Source: Pseudomonas sp. B21-040 (GTDB lineage Bacteria; Pseudomonadota; Gammaproteobacteria; Pseudomonadales; Pseudomonadaceae). Taken from it: a stretch of DNA of 64,000 bases. The DNA is taken from NCBI RefSeq assembly GCF_024748695.1, contig NZ_CP087176.1, forward strand, positions 861,501-925,500. Reading direction: 5' to 3'. The notes below the pieces were generated by a model that did no database searches, was not told where the DNA came from, and saw nothing but the letters and a program-made list of their open reading frames with translations. Position numbers and translations under genes: made by a program. Below, in pieces: positions 28,898-38,588 of the stretch (positions are counted from its first letter, which is position 1; the number at the start of each line of letters is the position of its first letter).

Positions 28898-29838
28898 TGG
28901 CCCGGATTTTAACCCTGACCCTCAACCCGGCGCTGGACCTGACCGTCCAGTTGCCGCGCCTTGAACCCGGTCAGGTCAACCGCAGCGACGCCATGCACAC
29001 CCACGCCGCTGGCAAAGGCATAAACGTGGCGCAGGTGCTGGCCGACCTTGGGCATCAGTTGACCGTCAGCGGTTTTCTCGGGGAAGACAATCTGCAGGCG
29101 TTCGAAACCCTGTTTGCCAAACGCGGTTTTGTCGACGCGTTTATCCGCGTTCCCGGTGAGATTCGCAGCAACATCAAGCTGGCGGAAAGCGACGGGCGCA
29201 TCACTGACCTCAACGGTCCAGGGCCGCGAGTGAGTGAAGCGGCGCAGCAGGCATTGCTGGATCGTCTCGATCAGATTGCGCCCGGCCATGATGCGGTCGT
29301 CGTCGCCGGAAGTTTGCCGCAGGGCGTCAGCGCGCAGTGGTTGCAGGCGTTGATTGTACGCTTGAAAAAACTCGGTTTGAACGTCGCCCTCGACACCAGC
29401 GGCGAGGCATTGCGCGCGGCGCTCAAGGCCGGTCCGTGGCTGATCAAACCCAACACAGAAGAGTTGGCGGACGCGCTGGGCTGCGAGGTTGTGTCGGTCG
29501 CGGCACAAGCCGACGCCGCGAGCCGCTTGCACGCGCAAGGCATCGAGCACGTGGTGATTTCCCACGGTGCCGAGGGCGTGAACTGGTTCAGTGTCGGCTC
29601 GGCGCTGCATGCCACACCCCCCAAGGTCAGCGTTGCCAGCACCGTGGGCGCGGGCGATTCGTTGTTGGCCGGCATGCTCCATGGTTTGCTAAAGCCCGAT
29701 ACGCCAGAGCAGACCCTGCGCACCGCCACGGCGATTGCCGCGATGGCGGTCACTCAAATCGGTTTCGGCATCGGCGATACCGCGCAATTGGCGCAGCTCG
29801 AACAGGGTGTACGCGTGCGTCCCCTGACAGAACAATAA
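28897..29838 (+). CDS. fruK: 1-Phosphofructokinase
   Basis: Phosphorylates fructose-1-phosphate, the product of FruA, to fructose-1,6-bisphosphate. 313-residue ribokinase/PfkB-fold enzyme. It has the N-terminal LTLNPALDLTVQLPRLEPG, the GKGINVAQVLADLG substrate motif and the C-terminal PfkB signature with anion hole VGAGDSLLAGML (catalytic Asp in GAGD). Coupled to fruB by TAATG; fruA starts 11 bp after its stop. Confidence 0.96.
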   Translation: MARILTLTLNPALDLTVQLPRLEPGQVNRSDAMHTHAAGKGINVAQVLADLGHQLTVSGFLGEDNLQAFETLFAKRGFVDAFIRVPGEIRSNIKLAESDGRITDLNGPGPRVSEAAQQALLDRLDQIAPGHDAVVVAGSLPQGVSAQWLQALIVRLKKLGLNVALDTSGEALRAALKAGPWLIKPNTEELADALGCEVVSVAAQADAASRLHAQGIEHVVISHGAEGVNWFSVGSALHATPPKVSVASTVGAGDSLLAGMLHGLLKPDTPEQTLRTATAIAAMAVTQIGFGIGDTAQLAQLEQGVRVRPLTEQ

Positions 29839-29849
29839 GAGGGTTTGTC

Positions 29850-31589
29850 ATGAAGTTAGCCATTGTTACGGCCTGCCCGAACGGCATGGTCACCAGTGTG
29901 CTGTGCGCCCGTTTGCTCGATGCAGCGGCCCAGCGTCAGGGCTGGATGACCTGCGTTGAAGTGGTGGATGCCACGCATCCGGAGCGGCAATTGTCGGCGG
30001 CCACTCTCGACGCCGCAGAGTGGGTCCTGCTGGTGACCAGCGCGCCGGTGGATATGGCGCGGTTTGTCGGCAAACGCGTGTTCCAGAGCACCCCGGCGCA
30101 AGCCCTGCAGGATGTTGAAGCGGTGCTGCGGCGCGGCGCTGAAGAAGCTCAGGTTTACGTTGCTCCCGAAACGGTTGTCGAGCCTGTCGCGACCCCTAAA
30201 AACGCGCCACGACTGGTTGCGATCACCGCATGCCCGACCGGGGTCGCCCATACGTTCATGGCCGCCGAAGCCTTGCAGCAAGCGGCCAAGCGACTGGGTT
30301 ATGACTTGCAAATAGAAACCCAGGGCTCGGTCGGCGCGCGCAATCCATTGAGCGCCGCCGCGATTGCCGAGGCCGATGTGGTGCTGCTGGCCTGTGATAT
30401 TGAAGTCGCCACCGAGCGTTTCGCCGGCAAGAAGATTTACCGTTGTGGCACCGGCATTGCCCTCAAGCAAGCCGAAGCGACGCTGAACAAAGCGTTGGCC
30501 GAAGGTCAGCAGGAAAGCGCCGCCAGCGGCTCCAAAGGCCCGGCCAGGCAAGAGAAAACCGGCGTCTATAAACACTTGCTGACCGGCGTGTCGTTCATGC
30601 TGCCGATGGTGGTGGCGGGCGGCTTGATGATCGCGCTGTCCTTCGTGTTCGGCATCACCGCGTTCAAGGAACCCGGCACGTTGGCGGCAGCCTTGATGCA
30701 GATCGGCGGCGACACCGCGTTCAAACTGATGGTGCCGCTGCTGGCGGGTTACATCGCCTACTCGATTGCCGACCGGCCGGGCCTGGCGCCAGGGATGATC
30801 GGTGGTCTGTTGGCCAGCACCTTGGGTGCCGGTTTTATTGGCGGGATCATTGCCGGTTTCATCGCCGGTTACGCGGCGCAGGCGATCAATCGTTATGCGC
30901 GTTTGCCGCAGAGCCTTGAGGCGCTGAAACCGATCCTGATCATCCCGTTGCTGGCGAGCCTGTTCACCGGACTGGTGATGATTTACGTGGTGGGCAAACC
31001 CGTGGCCGGGATGCTCGAAGGGCTGACGCATTTCCTCGACAGCATGGGCACCACCAACGCGATTCTGCTCGGTGTACTGCTGGGCGGCATGATGTGCGTC
31101 GACTTGGGCGGGCCGATCAACAAAGCGGCTTACGCGTTCTCGGTGGGGCTGCTGGCCTCGCAAAGCTATGCGCCGATGGCCGCGACCATGGCCGCCGGCA
31201 TGGTGCCGCCGATTGGCCTGGGCATCGCCACGTTTATTGCCCGGCGCAAATTTGCCCAGACCGAGCGCGAGGCCGGTAAAGCGGCGTTGGTGCTGGGGCT
31301 ATGCTTCATCTCGGAAGGGGCGATTCCGTTTGCCGCGAAAGACCCGTTGCGGGTGATCCCGGCGAGCATTGCCGGTGGTGCGCTGACCGGGGCGTTGTCG
31401 ATGTATTTCGGCTGCAAACTGATGGCGCCGCACGGTGGCTTGTTTGTGCTGGCGATCCCGAATGCAATCAACCATGCGCTGCTTTACTTGCTGGCGATTG
31501 TGGCCGGGAGTTTGTTGACGGCGGTGGCGTATGCGCTGGTCAAAAGGCCTGAAACGGTCGAGTTGGCACTGGAACCCGCCAACGCCTGA
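29850..31589 (+). CDS. fruA: Fructose-specific PTS permease EIIBC
   Basis: Inner-membrane transporter that imports fructose and delivers fructose-1-phosphate. 579 residues. An N-terminal degenerate B' domain (LAIVTACPNG, Cys9) and the active EIIB domain with phospho-Cys128 (VAITACPTGVAHTFMAAEAL) come first. After a linker near 225-240 comes the EIIC membrane domain of about eight helices, with GVLLGGMMCVDLGGPINKAA and the EGAIPF motif near the substrate site. ATG 29850 has AAGAGGG upstream. Last gene of fruBKA; a REP doublet follows at once. Confidence 0.95.
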   Translation: MKLAIVTACPNGMVTSVLCARLLDAAAQRQGWMTCVEVVDATHPERQLSAATLDAAEWVLLVTSAPVDMARFVGKRVFQSTPAQALQDVEAVLRRGAEEAQVYVAPETVVEPVATPKNAPRLVAITACPTGVAHTFMAAEALQQAAKRLGYDLQIETQGSVGARNPLSAAAIAEADVVLLACDIEVATERFAGKKIYRCGTGIALKQAEATLNKALAEGQQESAASGSKGPARQEKTGVYKHLLTGVSFMLPMVVAGGLMIALSFVFGITAFKEPGTLAAALMQIGGDTAFKLMVPLLAGYIAYSIADRPGLAPGMIGGLLASTLGAGFIGGIIAGFIAGYAAQAINRYARLPQSLEALKPILIIPLLASLFTGLVMIYVVGKPVAGMLEGLTHFLDSMGTTNAILLGVLLGGMMCVDLGGPINKAAYAFSVGLLASQSYAPMAATMAAGMVPPIGLGIATFIARRKFAQTEREAGKAALVLGLCFISEGAIPFAAKDPLRVIPASIAGGALTGALSMYFGCKLMAPHGGLFVLAIPNAINHALLYLLAIVAGSLLTAVAYALVKRPETVELALEPANA

Positions 31590-31599
31590 CGCCCTTTTT

Positions 31600-31691
31600 T
31601 GTAGGCGCCGAGCTTGCTCGCGATGACGGTGTAACAGCCAGCATTTTCGTTGAATGTTAAACCGACATCGCGAGCAAGCTCTGCTCCTACA
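31600..31691. repeat. REP doublet (REPIN-like), copy 1
   Basis: A 92-bp inverted repeat: left arm TGTAGGCGCCGAGCTTGCTC, then GCGATG; right arm begins CATCGCGAGCAAGCTC and ends CTCCTACA. The spacer contains TCGTTGAATGTTAAACCG, nearly shared with copy 2. It lies between fruA and the phoD-like gene and may also end the fru transcript. Confidence 0.85.
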
Positions 31692-31738
31692 GGGGTGTGT
31701 CACAGTCCATTATGTTTTTCCGTTTCAGGGAGAACACC

Positions 31739-33280
31739 ATGAGCGAATTCGACCTCGGTCGTCGTCGTGTCATCCAAGCGGTGGGGGCCGGGCTGTTGTT
31801 ACCAAGCCTGGCGCCGGCGGTGATCGCTTCGGTCAAGGATCGTCCGCAACTCAGCGACGGCGTGCAGTCCGGTGATGTGCTGGGTGACCGGGCGATGGTC
31901 TGGAGTCGCAGCGATCGCCCGGCCCGTATGGTCGTGGAATGGGACACGCGCAGCCTGTTCAGCAACCCGCGCCGATTTGTCTCGCCGCTGGCCGATGCCC
32001 GCACCGATTTCACCGCGCGTGTCGAGCTCACCGGGTTGCCCGCCGATCAGGCGATTTTCTATCGCGTGACCTTCGAGGACGCTCAAAGCGGTGTCGCGAG
32101 CGAACCCTGGTTCGGCCATTTGCGCAGCGTGCCGCAAACCCGCCGCGACATTCGTTTTATCTGGAGTGGCGACACCGCCGGCCAAGGCTTCGGTATCAAC
32201 CCGGACATCGGCGGTATGCGCATTTATGAAGCCATGCGTTTGCGCTTGCCGGACTTCTTTATCCACAGCGGCGACACGATCTACGCCGACAACCCCATCC
32301 CTGTGCAACTGACCACCGAAAACGGTCGGGTGTGGCGCAACATCACCAGCGAAGCCAAGAGCAAGGTCGCACAAAATCTCGACGATTTTCGGGGCAATTA
32401 CCGCTACAACCTGATGGACGAAAACATCCGTCGCTTCAATGCCGAGGTGCCGCAGATCTGGCAATGGGACGACCACGAAGTGGTGAACAACTGGTCGCCG
32501 GGCAAGCAACTCGACGCGCGTTATCAGGAGAAAGATATCCACAGCCTGGTGAGCCACGGGCGGCAGGCCTGGCTCGAATATGCACCCATGCGTTGGCAGG
32601 ACGCCGACAATGGTGGGCGGATTTATCGCAAGCTCGGCTATGGGCCGATGCTCGATGTATTTGTACTCGACATGCGCAGTTATCGCGGTGCCAATGATGA
32701 CAACCTCGGCGCCGCAAAACCCTTTCTCGGGCGCGAGCAACTGGACTGGCTCAAGCGCGAATTGAAAGGCTCGACCGCCCAGTGGAAAGTCATAGCCGCC
32801 GACATGTCGTTAGGCCTTGGCGCGCCCGACGGCGAGATCAGCCCCGGTGTGACGCGCTGGGAAGCGGTGGCCAATGGTGACCCGGGGCCGGCTCAGGGGC
32901 GTGAGCTGGAAATCGCTGAGTTGCTGGGTTTCCTGCGAGCACAGCAGGTGCGTAATTTCGTGTTTTTGACGGCGGACGTGCATTACTGCGCGGCGCATCA
33001 CTACCACCCGGATCGTGCCGCGTTTCAGGATTTTGAACCGTTTTGGGAGTTTGTCGCCGGGCCTTTGAACGCGGGGAGTTTCGGGCCTGATCAGTTGGAT
33101 AAAACCTTTGGCCCTGAAGTGGTGTTCGAAAAGGCGCCGCCCGTGCAGAACGCGTCACCGTTTGCCGGTTTTCAGTTTTTTGGCGAGGTGAATATTGATG
33201 GGCAGACGGGGGAGATGAGTGTGGTGTTGCGGGATCTGGATGGGGTGAGTGTGTTTGAGCAGAAGGTGACGCCGGTCTAA
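31739..33280 (+). CDS. phoD: PhoD-type alkaline phosphatase, Tat-exported
   Basis: 513-residue metallophosphoesterase that would release phosphate from phosphomonoesters or diesters in the periplasm or outside. The N-terminus (LGRRRVIQAVGAGLLLPSLA) has the twin-arginine motif and hydrophobic stretch of a Tat signal, typical for PhoD. Next comes the PhoD N-terminal beta domain (about 35-135), then the catalytic domain with FIWSGDTAG, HSGDTIYADNPI, QWDDHEVVNNW and FLTADVHYCAAHHY as metal-binding segments. ATG 31739 has CAGGGAGAA upstream. No Pho box was found by eye. REP doublets flank it on both sides. Confidence 0.88.
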   Translation: MSEFDLGRRRVIQAVGAGLLLPSLAPAVIASVKDRPQLSDGVQSGDVLGDRAMVWSRSDRPARMVVEWDTRSLFSNPRRFVSPLADARTDFTARVELTGLPADQAIFYRVTFEDAQSGVASEPWFGHLRSVPQTRRDIRFIWSGDTAGQGFGINPDIGGMRIYEAMRLRLPDFFIHSGDTIYADNPIPVQLTTENGRVWRNITSEAKSKVAQNLDDFRGNYRYNLMDENIRRFNAEVPQIWQWDDHEVVNNWSPGKQLDARYQEKDIHSLVSHGRQAWLEYAPMRWQDADNGGRIYRKLGYGPMLDVFVLDMRSYRGANDDNLGAAKPFLGREQLDWLKRELKGSTAQWKVIAADMSLGLGAPDGEISPGVTRWEAVANGDPGPAQGRELEIAELLGFLRAQQVRNFVFLTADVHYCAAHHYHPDRAAFQDFEPFWEFVAGPLNAGSFGPDQLDKTFGPEVVFEKAPPVQNASPFAGFQFFGEVNIDGQTGEMSVVLRDLDGVSVFEQKVTPV

Positions 33281-33301
33281 TGTTTGTACACCTGCCCCCC
33301 C

Positions 33302-33393
33302 TGTAGGAGCTGAGCTTGCTCGCGATGGCGGCCTGTCAGTCACCCTCATTGTTGACTGTTAAACCGTCATCGCGAGCAAGCTCAGCTCCTACA
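33302..33393. repeat. REP doublet (REPIN-like), copy 2
   Basis: Left arm TGTAGGAGCTGAGCTTGCTC followed by GCGATGGCGG; right arm CATCGCGAGCAAGCTCAGCT then CCTACA. Spacer contains TTGTTGACTGTTAAACCGTC. Same size and layout as copy 1, and placed between convergent phoD-like and piuB genes. Confidence 0.88.
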
Positions 33394-33407
33394 CGGAGTG
33401 GGGTGTG

Positions 33408-35933
33408 TCAGTAAACGTCGCGGCGGTAGCGGCCTTGTTCGATCAGGCGATCGACCTCTGCAATCCCGAGCACTTCGTTGAGTACGTGATCGACCCCTGA
33501 TGCCATCCCCTGCAAGCTGCCGCAGATGTAAATCACGGCGCCGTCGGCGAGCCATTTCTTCAGCTCATCCGCCGACTCCCGCAGGTGATCCTGCACGTAG
33601 ACCTTCTCGGCCTGATCCCGCGAGAATGCCAGGTCGAGCCGCTCCAGGTCGCCTGAGATCAGCCACTCTTCCAGTTCATTGCGGCACAGGTAATCGTGTT
33701 CCCGATGACGCTCGCCAAACAGCAGCCAATGGCGTTGCTGGCCGTCGGCAATGCGCGCCTTGAGCAAACTGCGCAACCCGGCAAGGCCGGTGCCGTTACC
33801 CAGCAGAATCATCGGCACCGGCTCGGCCGGCAGATGGAACCCGCTGTTGCGTCGCACCCGCAGGCTGACGTTGCCACCCACTGGCACGTGTTCGGTCAGC
33901 CAGCCGGAGCCAATGCCCAGGCTGCCGTCGGGATGCTGTTCCTGGCGCACGATCAACTCCAGCAAGCCATCAGCAGCAATCGAGGCAATGGAGTATTCGC
34001 GCATGGCCAACGGCACCAGCGCATCAGCCAATGCCTGAGCGTGCAGGCCGACCAGATGGGCTCTGTTTTCAGGTAGCTGGCGCGTGGCGAGCGCTTGCTC
34101 CAAAGGTTGTGACAAACCATCGAACACCACCGCGGCGCGCCCGTCGATGCCCAGGCCGTCGAGGAAGTGCTCGATCGCCCACGGGCAGTTACGCGGCAAC
34201 ACCTCCACCAGATCTCCCGCCAGCCAACTGCTGGTGGACGGGGCGGTGAGGCCCAGCAAGTACACCGGCGAGCCGCTGCTGTCCGGGTTCATCAATTCGC
34301 GGTGGGTCAGTGGCCAGTTGTCGTAGCTCGGCGCTTGCCAGGTGTCGACCGGTGTTTGCCCGGTCAGCAGGCCCAGTTGTTGCTGCCAGTGACGCAAGGC
34401 GTACGGGTCACCGCTGTCGACTTCCACCGGCGCGAACAGGGTCTTGCCGCCATGCTCGCCCAGCCAGGTGTGCAAGCGTCGGGCGAAACCGCAGAAGTGT
34501 TGATACTGGCGATCACCGAGTCCAAGTACCGCATAGTTCAGGCTCTGCAGGCTTGACGCCCGGCCCAGCATCTTGCGTTCGAAGCCGCGCGCGCTGTCCG
34601 GCGCTTCGCCGTCGCCGAACGTGCTGACCACGAACAACGCATTAGTGGAGTCGAGCAAATCCTGTTCACTGACACTGGCCAGTGGCCGCACCTTAACCGG
34701 CAACCCGGCGGCTTGCAGCTGCCCGGCCGTTTGCCACGCCAATTGCTCGGCGAAACCGCTCTGGCTGGCGAAACCGATCAGCCAGGCCGGCGCATCGCTG
34801 TCGGGATGATCGAGACTTTTGCGCGCGTCCTTGATCTGCTTTTTCTTGCGCCGACGATCGAGGTACAGCAACCAGCCCGTGACGAAAAACAACGGCATCG
34901 TCAGCGAGGCAATCGTCAGGATGATCCGCCCGACAATGCCGAAGTAGCTGCCAACGTGCAGCGCGTAAATGCTGGTCAGCAGTTGCGCCTTGAGGCTCTT
35001 GTCGCTGTAACGGTCGTGCTGCTTGACGATGCCGGTCGCCGGATCGAGGGTGATCTGGTTCTGGGCGCGGTCGTGGGGTGAGGTTTTCAGCAGGTAATAC
35101 ACGGTCGCCGGCTGGCCGGCCACGGGTGGCATACGGATGTTGTACGCGCTGAGTGCCGGGCCGGCGGCGCTGTAGACGCTGCTCCAGATGGCCGAGTAAT
35201 CGGCAGTCGGCGCCGGACCACTGGGGGCCGGGCCGCGATTGCGCACGCGCTCGTTTTGTGGCGCGTCGGACAGCAATCGGGTCAGGCCCTTGTTGTACCA
35301 CTCATACGACCAGGACAACCCGGTCAGTGCTGCCAGGAGATAAAACACCAGGCACCAGGTGCCGGCCACGGAGTGCAAGTCCCAGTTGAAGCTACGACCC
35401 TTTTTCTTCCAGTCCAGGGTCAGCCAGGCACGCCAGCTTTTCCACTGGCGCGGCCAGCGCAGGTAAAGACCGGACAGGCAGAAGAACACCAGGATCAGCG
35501 TACAGGCCCCGGTAATCTGCCGCCCGGTATCGCCCATGGCGAGGAAGCGGTGCAGTTGCAACATGAAGCCGAAGAAGTCCTGGCCGGTGGCATCGCCCAT
35601 GAAGTCGGCGGTGTACGGGTCGAAGTAACGCATTTCGCCACGGCGTTCACCCGGCGGCGGGGTGAAGAACACTTTGGCGGCACGGCCGCTGTCGGTTTCG
35701 ACGTTGAGCATCGAGACCTTTTTGCCGGACGCGGCTTCGATGCGTTCGACCAATTCAGCGGGCGGCAGGACGCCAGCGACCTGCTTCTGGACCTGCAACA
35801 CAGAAGGGTTCAGTACGCTCAGGATTTCATCCTGAAACGACACCATGGCCCCGGTGATGCCCATCAGGGCCAGGACCAGTCCGGCACTGATGCCGAAAAA
35901 CCAGTGCAACTGGAACAGGGTTTTCTTCAACAC
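33408..35933 (-). CDS. piuB: PepSY-membrane/flavodoxin-reductase fusion, ferrisiderophore reductase PiuB-like
   Basis: 841 residues. The N-terminal half is a PepSY-associated membrane protein with about four helices (12-35, 145-165, 195-215, 345-365) and paired His residues ([36 protein letters not shown]) suited to haem binding. The C-terminal half is a flavodoxin (about 395-535, [16 protein letters not shown] and [12 protein letters not shown]) joined to a sulfite-reductase-like FAD/NADPH module ([35 protein letters not shown]). It would carry electrons from NADPH across the inner membrane to reduce ferric siderophores. GTG 35933 has AAGGCGAG eight bases upstream. Order relative to piuA and piuC matches PA4513-4515. 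Confidence 0.88.
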   Translation of the reverse strand: MLKKTLFQLHWFFGISAGLVLALMGITGAMVSFQDEILSVLNPSVLQVQKQVAGVLPPAELVERIEAASGKKVSMLNVETDSGRAAKVFFTPPPGERRGEMRYFDPYTADFMGDATGQDFFGFMLQLHRFLAMGDTGRQITGACTLILVFFCLSGLYLRWPRQWKSWRAWLTLDWKKKGRSFNWDLHSVAGTWCLVFYLLAALTGLSWSYEWYNKGLTRLLSDAPQNERVRNRGPAPSGPAPTADYSAIWSSVYSAAGPALSAYNIRMPPVAGQPATVYYLLKTSPHDRAQNQITLDPATGIVKQHDRYSDKSLKAQLLTSIYALHVGSYFGIVGRIILTIASLTMPLFFVTGWLLYLDRRRKKKQIKDARKSLDHPDSDAPAWLIGFASQSGFAEQLAWQTAGQLQAAGLPVKVRPLASVSEQDLLDSTNALFVVSTFGDGEAPDSARGFERKMLGRASSLQSLNYAVLGLGDRQYQHFCGFARRLHTWLGEHGGKTLFAPVEVDSGDPYALRHWQQQLGLLTGQTPVDTWQAPSYDNWPLTHRELMNPDSSGSPVYLLGLTAPSTSSWLAGDLVEVLPRNCPWAIEHFLDGLGIDGRAAVVFDGLSQPLEQALATRQLPENRAHLVGLHAQALADALVPLAMREYSIASIAADGLLELIVRQEQHPDGSLGIGSGWLTEHVPVGGNVSLRVRRNSGFHLPAEPVPMILLGNGTGLAGLRSLLKARIADGQQRHWLLFGERHREHDYLCRNELEEWLISGDLERLDLAFSRDQAEKVYVQDHLRESADELKKWLADGAVIYICGSLQGMASGVDHVLNEVLGIAEVDRLIEQGRYRRDVY

Positions 35934-36016
35934 GTCACTCGCCTTGTTCGTTCAAAAATAGTCTTCACGGCGCGCATTATGCCGTGGGTTGTCGAGAAAC
36001 ATTCTTTTTTACACAC

Positions 36017-36050
36017 AAAAGCCCTACTCACGAATGAGCAGGGCTTTTTT
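36017..36050. terminator. Bidirectional hairpin between piuA and piuB
   Basis: AAAAGCCCT-A-CTCA (36017-36030), loop CGAA, TGAG-C-AGGGCTTTTTT (36035-36050). It would end the piuA message on the minus strand, so piuB probably has its own promoter or lives on readthrough. Confidence 0.82.
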
Positions 36051-36063
36051 CCTCACACTTTTA

Positions 36064-38382
36064 TTAGAAGTGGAAGTTGGTGCTCAGCAAGGCAGTACGA
36101 CCGGCCGCCTGGTTGGCGAAGTGAGTCGAGAACGCTTTGTCGTAGTACGTTTCGTCGGTCAGGTTCTGCACGTTCAGTTGCAGGTCGACGTTTTTGCTCA
36201 GCTTGTAGGCCGCCATTGCGTCGTAACGAACGTAGGAATCAACCATGGTGGTGTTGGCAGCGCTGCCAAACACATCGTCGACGTAGAACGCACCGCCACC
36301 GATGGTCAGCTTCGGCGTGACTTGATAAGTCGTCCACAGGCTGGCGCTGTTTTTCGGCGTGTTAGGCAGCTCGTTACCGTCGTTGGCCGCACCCAGTGGG
36401 CCACCATCGACTTGCTCACTGTCCATGTAGGCGTAACCGGCGAAGACCTGCCATTTATCGGTGAGCTTGCCGGTGGCCGACAGTTCGACACCTTGAACGC
36501 GAGTCTTGCCGACGTTTTCGTATGTCGTGGTGTTGGTTTGCACACGAGCGTTTTCTTTCTCGGTGCGGAAGATATCGGCGGTCAAGGACAGACGATCGTT
36601 CATCAGGTCCCACTTGGTGCCGATTTCGTAGTTCTTGGTGGTTTCCGGTTCCATATCGCTTTTCAGCAGGTTGCCGTTGCGATCAGGTGTGCCACCCAAT
36701 GGGTTGCCTTCCGAACCTTCGCCCAGGGTGTTGCCCGGTGGCGTGGCGGACGTCGCGTAGGACGCATAGATGCTGCCGTTTTCAGCAGGTTTGTACACCA
36801 CGCCGAACTGACCGGTGACGAATTCGCTGGTGTCATCGCCCTTGGACGTGGTCACGCTGGAACTGTTGAAAGTCTTGTAGTCGGTGTCGAAATGGTCATA
36901 ACGCAGACCCATGTTCACCAGCCACTGCTCAGACAATTCCAGGGTGTCGAACACATACAGCGCGTACGTGTTGGCCTTGGTGTCGGTACCGGCGTAGTTA
37001 CGCGAGATTGCACCGTTCCATGGATCGTTCTGGTTCGGGTTGGACAGCGAGGTGCAGTTGAAACCGCTTGGCCTGCCGATCAAGGCCGGAGAGCAGTTAG
37101 TGGTCACCGCTGCGGTGCGCGGGGTGGTATCGGTGTTGACGTTGTACGAGGATTTTTCGTTTTCCTCGTGAGTGAACTCGATACCCGTGGCGAAGCTGTT
37201 CTTGAACCCGGCGATGTACACGTCACCAAACAGATCGGTCTGGTTAGTGGTGGTCTCGGTGTTGCTGACACGGGTATTCGCCCGACGCCAGAGGCTGCCA
37301 TTGTTGACGTTGCCCTTGCTGTCGTCCGGCTGGGTCAGGATGTAATCCTGCATGCTGGTGCCGTGGCGCAGGGTGTTCTTGACGGTCAGCGCATCGTTCA
37401 GATCGTGCTCGATGGAGAAGGTCGCGGTGTCGGTACGGGTCTTGCGGAAATCGCGGTCGTTCAGACCATACCAGTTGCTGCTGTTGCCGCCGTCATTAGG
37501 CTTGTCAGGATTGGCCTTGGTACGCGCAGCCGAGCCAGCGACCGGGATGGAGTACGGAATGCCCGAGTCCGGCGTGTCGTTGCTTTCGAGGTGGTAGTAG
37601 TCGAGGTTGACACGGGTCTCGGTGCCCAGGCCGAAGGCCAGGGACGGTGCGATACCCCAACGATCGTAATCGATGCTCTGGCGGCCGGCGACGTTGCTTT
37701 CGTGGGTCAGCAGGTTCAGACGGCCGGCGGCGGTGTCGGAGAACTGATAGTTGCCGTCGAAGGTGTAGCGCTGGGTCTGGTCGGAGCCCCAGGTAAAGCC
37801 ACCGTCGAGCGAATCCCCCAGGTGCGCTTTCTTGCTCACCAGGTTGATGCTGCCGCCAGCGGCGCCACGGCCGCCAATGGCCGAGTTCGGGCCTTTGCTG
37901 ACTTCAATCGATTCAACGGCGAAGATCTCGCGGCTCTGCGAACCGGTGTCGCGCACGCCGTCCAGGTAAGTGTCGCCCTGGGCATCGAAGCCGCGAATGA
38001 ATGGACGGTCACCCTGTGGGTTGCCACCTTCACCGGCACCAAAGGTGATGCCCGGAACGGTGCGCAGTGCGTCTTGCATGTTCATCGCGCCGGTGTCCTT
38101 CAGGACTTGTTGCGGGATGACGGTAATCGAACGCGGTGTGTCCACCAGTGGTGCGGTGTACTTGGGCGAGGACGCTTTTTCGACGTTGTAGGAAGTCTCG
38201 TCCTGAGCCTCGCCAGTGATGGCGGTAGCGCCCAGCGAAATCACATTACTCGGTGCTTTTTCGTCAGCCTTTTCCGCCGCGAAAACCATGTGCCCCGCCG
38301 AGCCGGCGGTAATCGCCATGCCAATGGCCGATGCGAGCAAACGTGGTGAACTGACCGGTACTTGTGTTTGTTGACGCGACAT
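36064..38382 (-). CDS. piuA: TonB-dependent siderophore receptor PiuA
   Basis: Outer-membrane iron(III)-siderophore (catecholate) receptor, also the entry route for siderophore-drug conjugates in P. aeruginosa. 772 residues from ATG 38382 (MSRQQTQV); 21 upstream in-frame codons are ignored. A signal peptide ends about VFAAEKAD. The plug domain, about 70-200, has DTPRSITVIPQQVLKD, GITFGAGEGG, RPFIRGFD and SIEVSKGPNS. The 22-strand barrel ends in the aromatic-terminated strand LLSTNFHF. Located divergent from piuC, with piuB downstream, as in PA4513-4515. Iron control is expected but the Fur match on this side is weak. Confidence 0.93.
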   Translation of the reverse strand: MSRQQTQVPVSSPRLLASAIGMAITAGSAGHMVFAAEKADEKAPSNVISLGATAITGEAQDETSYNVEKASSPKYTAPLVDTPRSITVIPQQVLKDTGAMNMQDALRTVPGITFGAGEGGNPQGDRPFIRGFDAQGDTYLDGVRDTGSQSREIFAVESIEVSKGPNSAIGGRGAAGGSINLVSKKAHLGDSLDGGFTWGSDQTQRYTFDGNYQFSDTAAGRLNLLTHESNVAGRQSIDYDRWGIAPSLAFGLGTETRVNLDYYHLESNDTPDSGIPYSIPVAGSAARTKANPDKPNDGGNSSNWYGLNDRDFRKTRTDTATFSIEHDLNDALTVKNTLRHGTSMQDYILTQPDDSKGNVNNGSLWRRANTRVSNTETTTNQTDLFGDVYIAGFKNSFATGIEFTHEENEKSSYNVNTDTTPRTAAVTTNCSPALIGRPSGFNCTSLSNPNQNDPWNGAISRNYAGTDTKANTYALYVFDTLELSEQWLVNMGLRYDHFDTDYKTFNSSSVTTSKGDDTSEFVTGQFGVVYKPAENGSIYASYATSATPPGNTLGEGSEGNPLGGTPDRNGNLLKSDMEPETTKNYEIGTKWDLMNDRLSLTADIFRTEKENARVQTNTTTYENVGKTRVQGVELSATGKLTDKWQVFAGYAYMDSEQVDGGPLGAANDGNELPNTPKNSASLWTTYQVTPKLTIGGGAFYVDDVFGSAANTTMVDSYVRYDAMAAYKLSKNVDLQLNVQNLTDETYYDKAFSTHFANQAAGRTALLSTNFHF

Positions 38383-38536
38383 TTGAATTCCCCTCCCCAA
38401 GGATTTGAGGCGGCGGAATATAGGGTAGACGCGTATTTGTATCAATTGCGAAATGTTACTATTCGCGAGGAATTTACATTCTTTACAATTTAACCTTACG
38501 CTTTTGCTGTTTCGTTCGTCGTGAGGGTTTTACACG

Positions 38537-38555
38537 GACAATAAGAATCAATACC
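38537..38555 (+). promoter_or_regulatory. Candidate Fur box in the piuA-piuC intergenic region
   Basis: GACAATAAGAATCAATACC matches the 19-bp Fur consensus GATAATGATAATCATTATC at 14 positions by my count. It lies 34 bp before the piuC start, in the divergent spacer. A search of the piuA side gave at best about 10 of 19. Confidence 0.45.
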
Positions 38556-38588
38556 ATTAGCGCCCCTTTGGTTTCAGGTGTCCCTGCC

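Noticed and set aside
36064..38349. Very long plus-strand frame (over 700 codons) opposite piuA
   Set aside because: It is the antisense shadow of the TonB receptor; high GC third positions leave the opposite strand open. The same holds for long frames opposite infB, pnp, fruB, prfC and the dpp genes.
38411..38461. Fur site for piuA
   Set aside because: The best alignment reaches only about 10 of 19 consensus bases, not better than expected in A/T-rich DNA.
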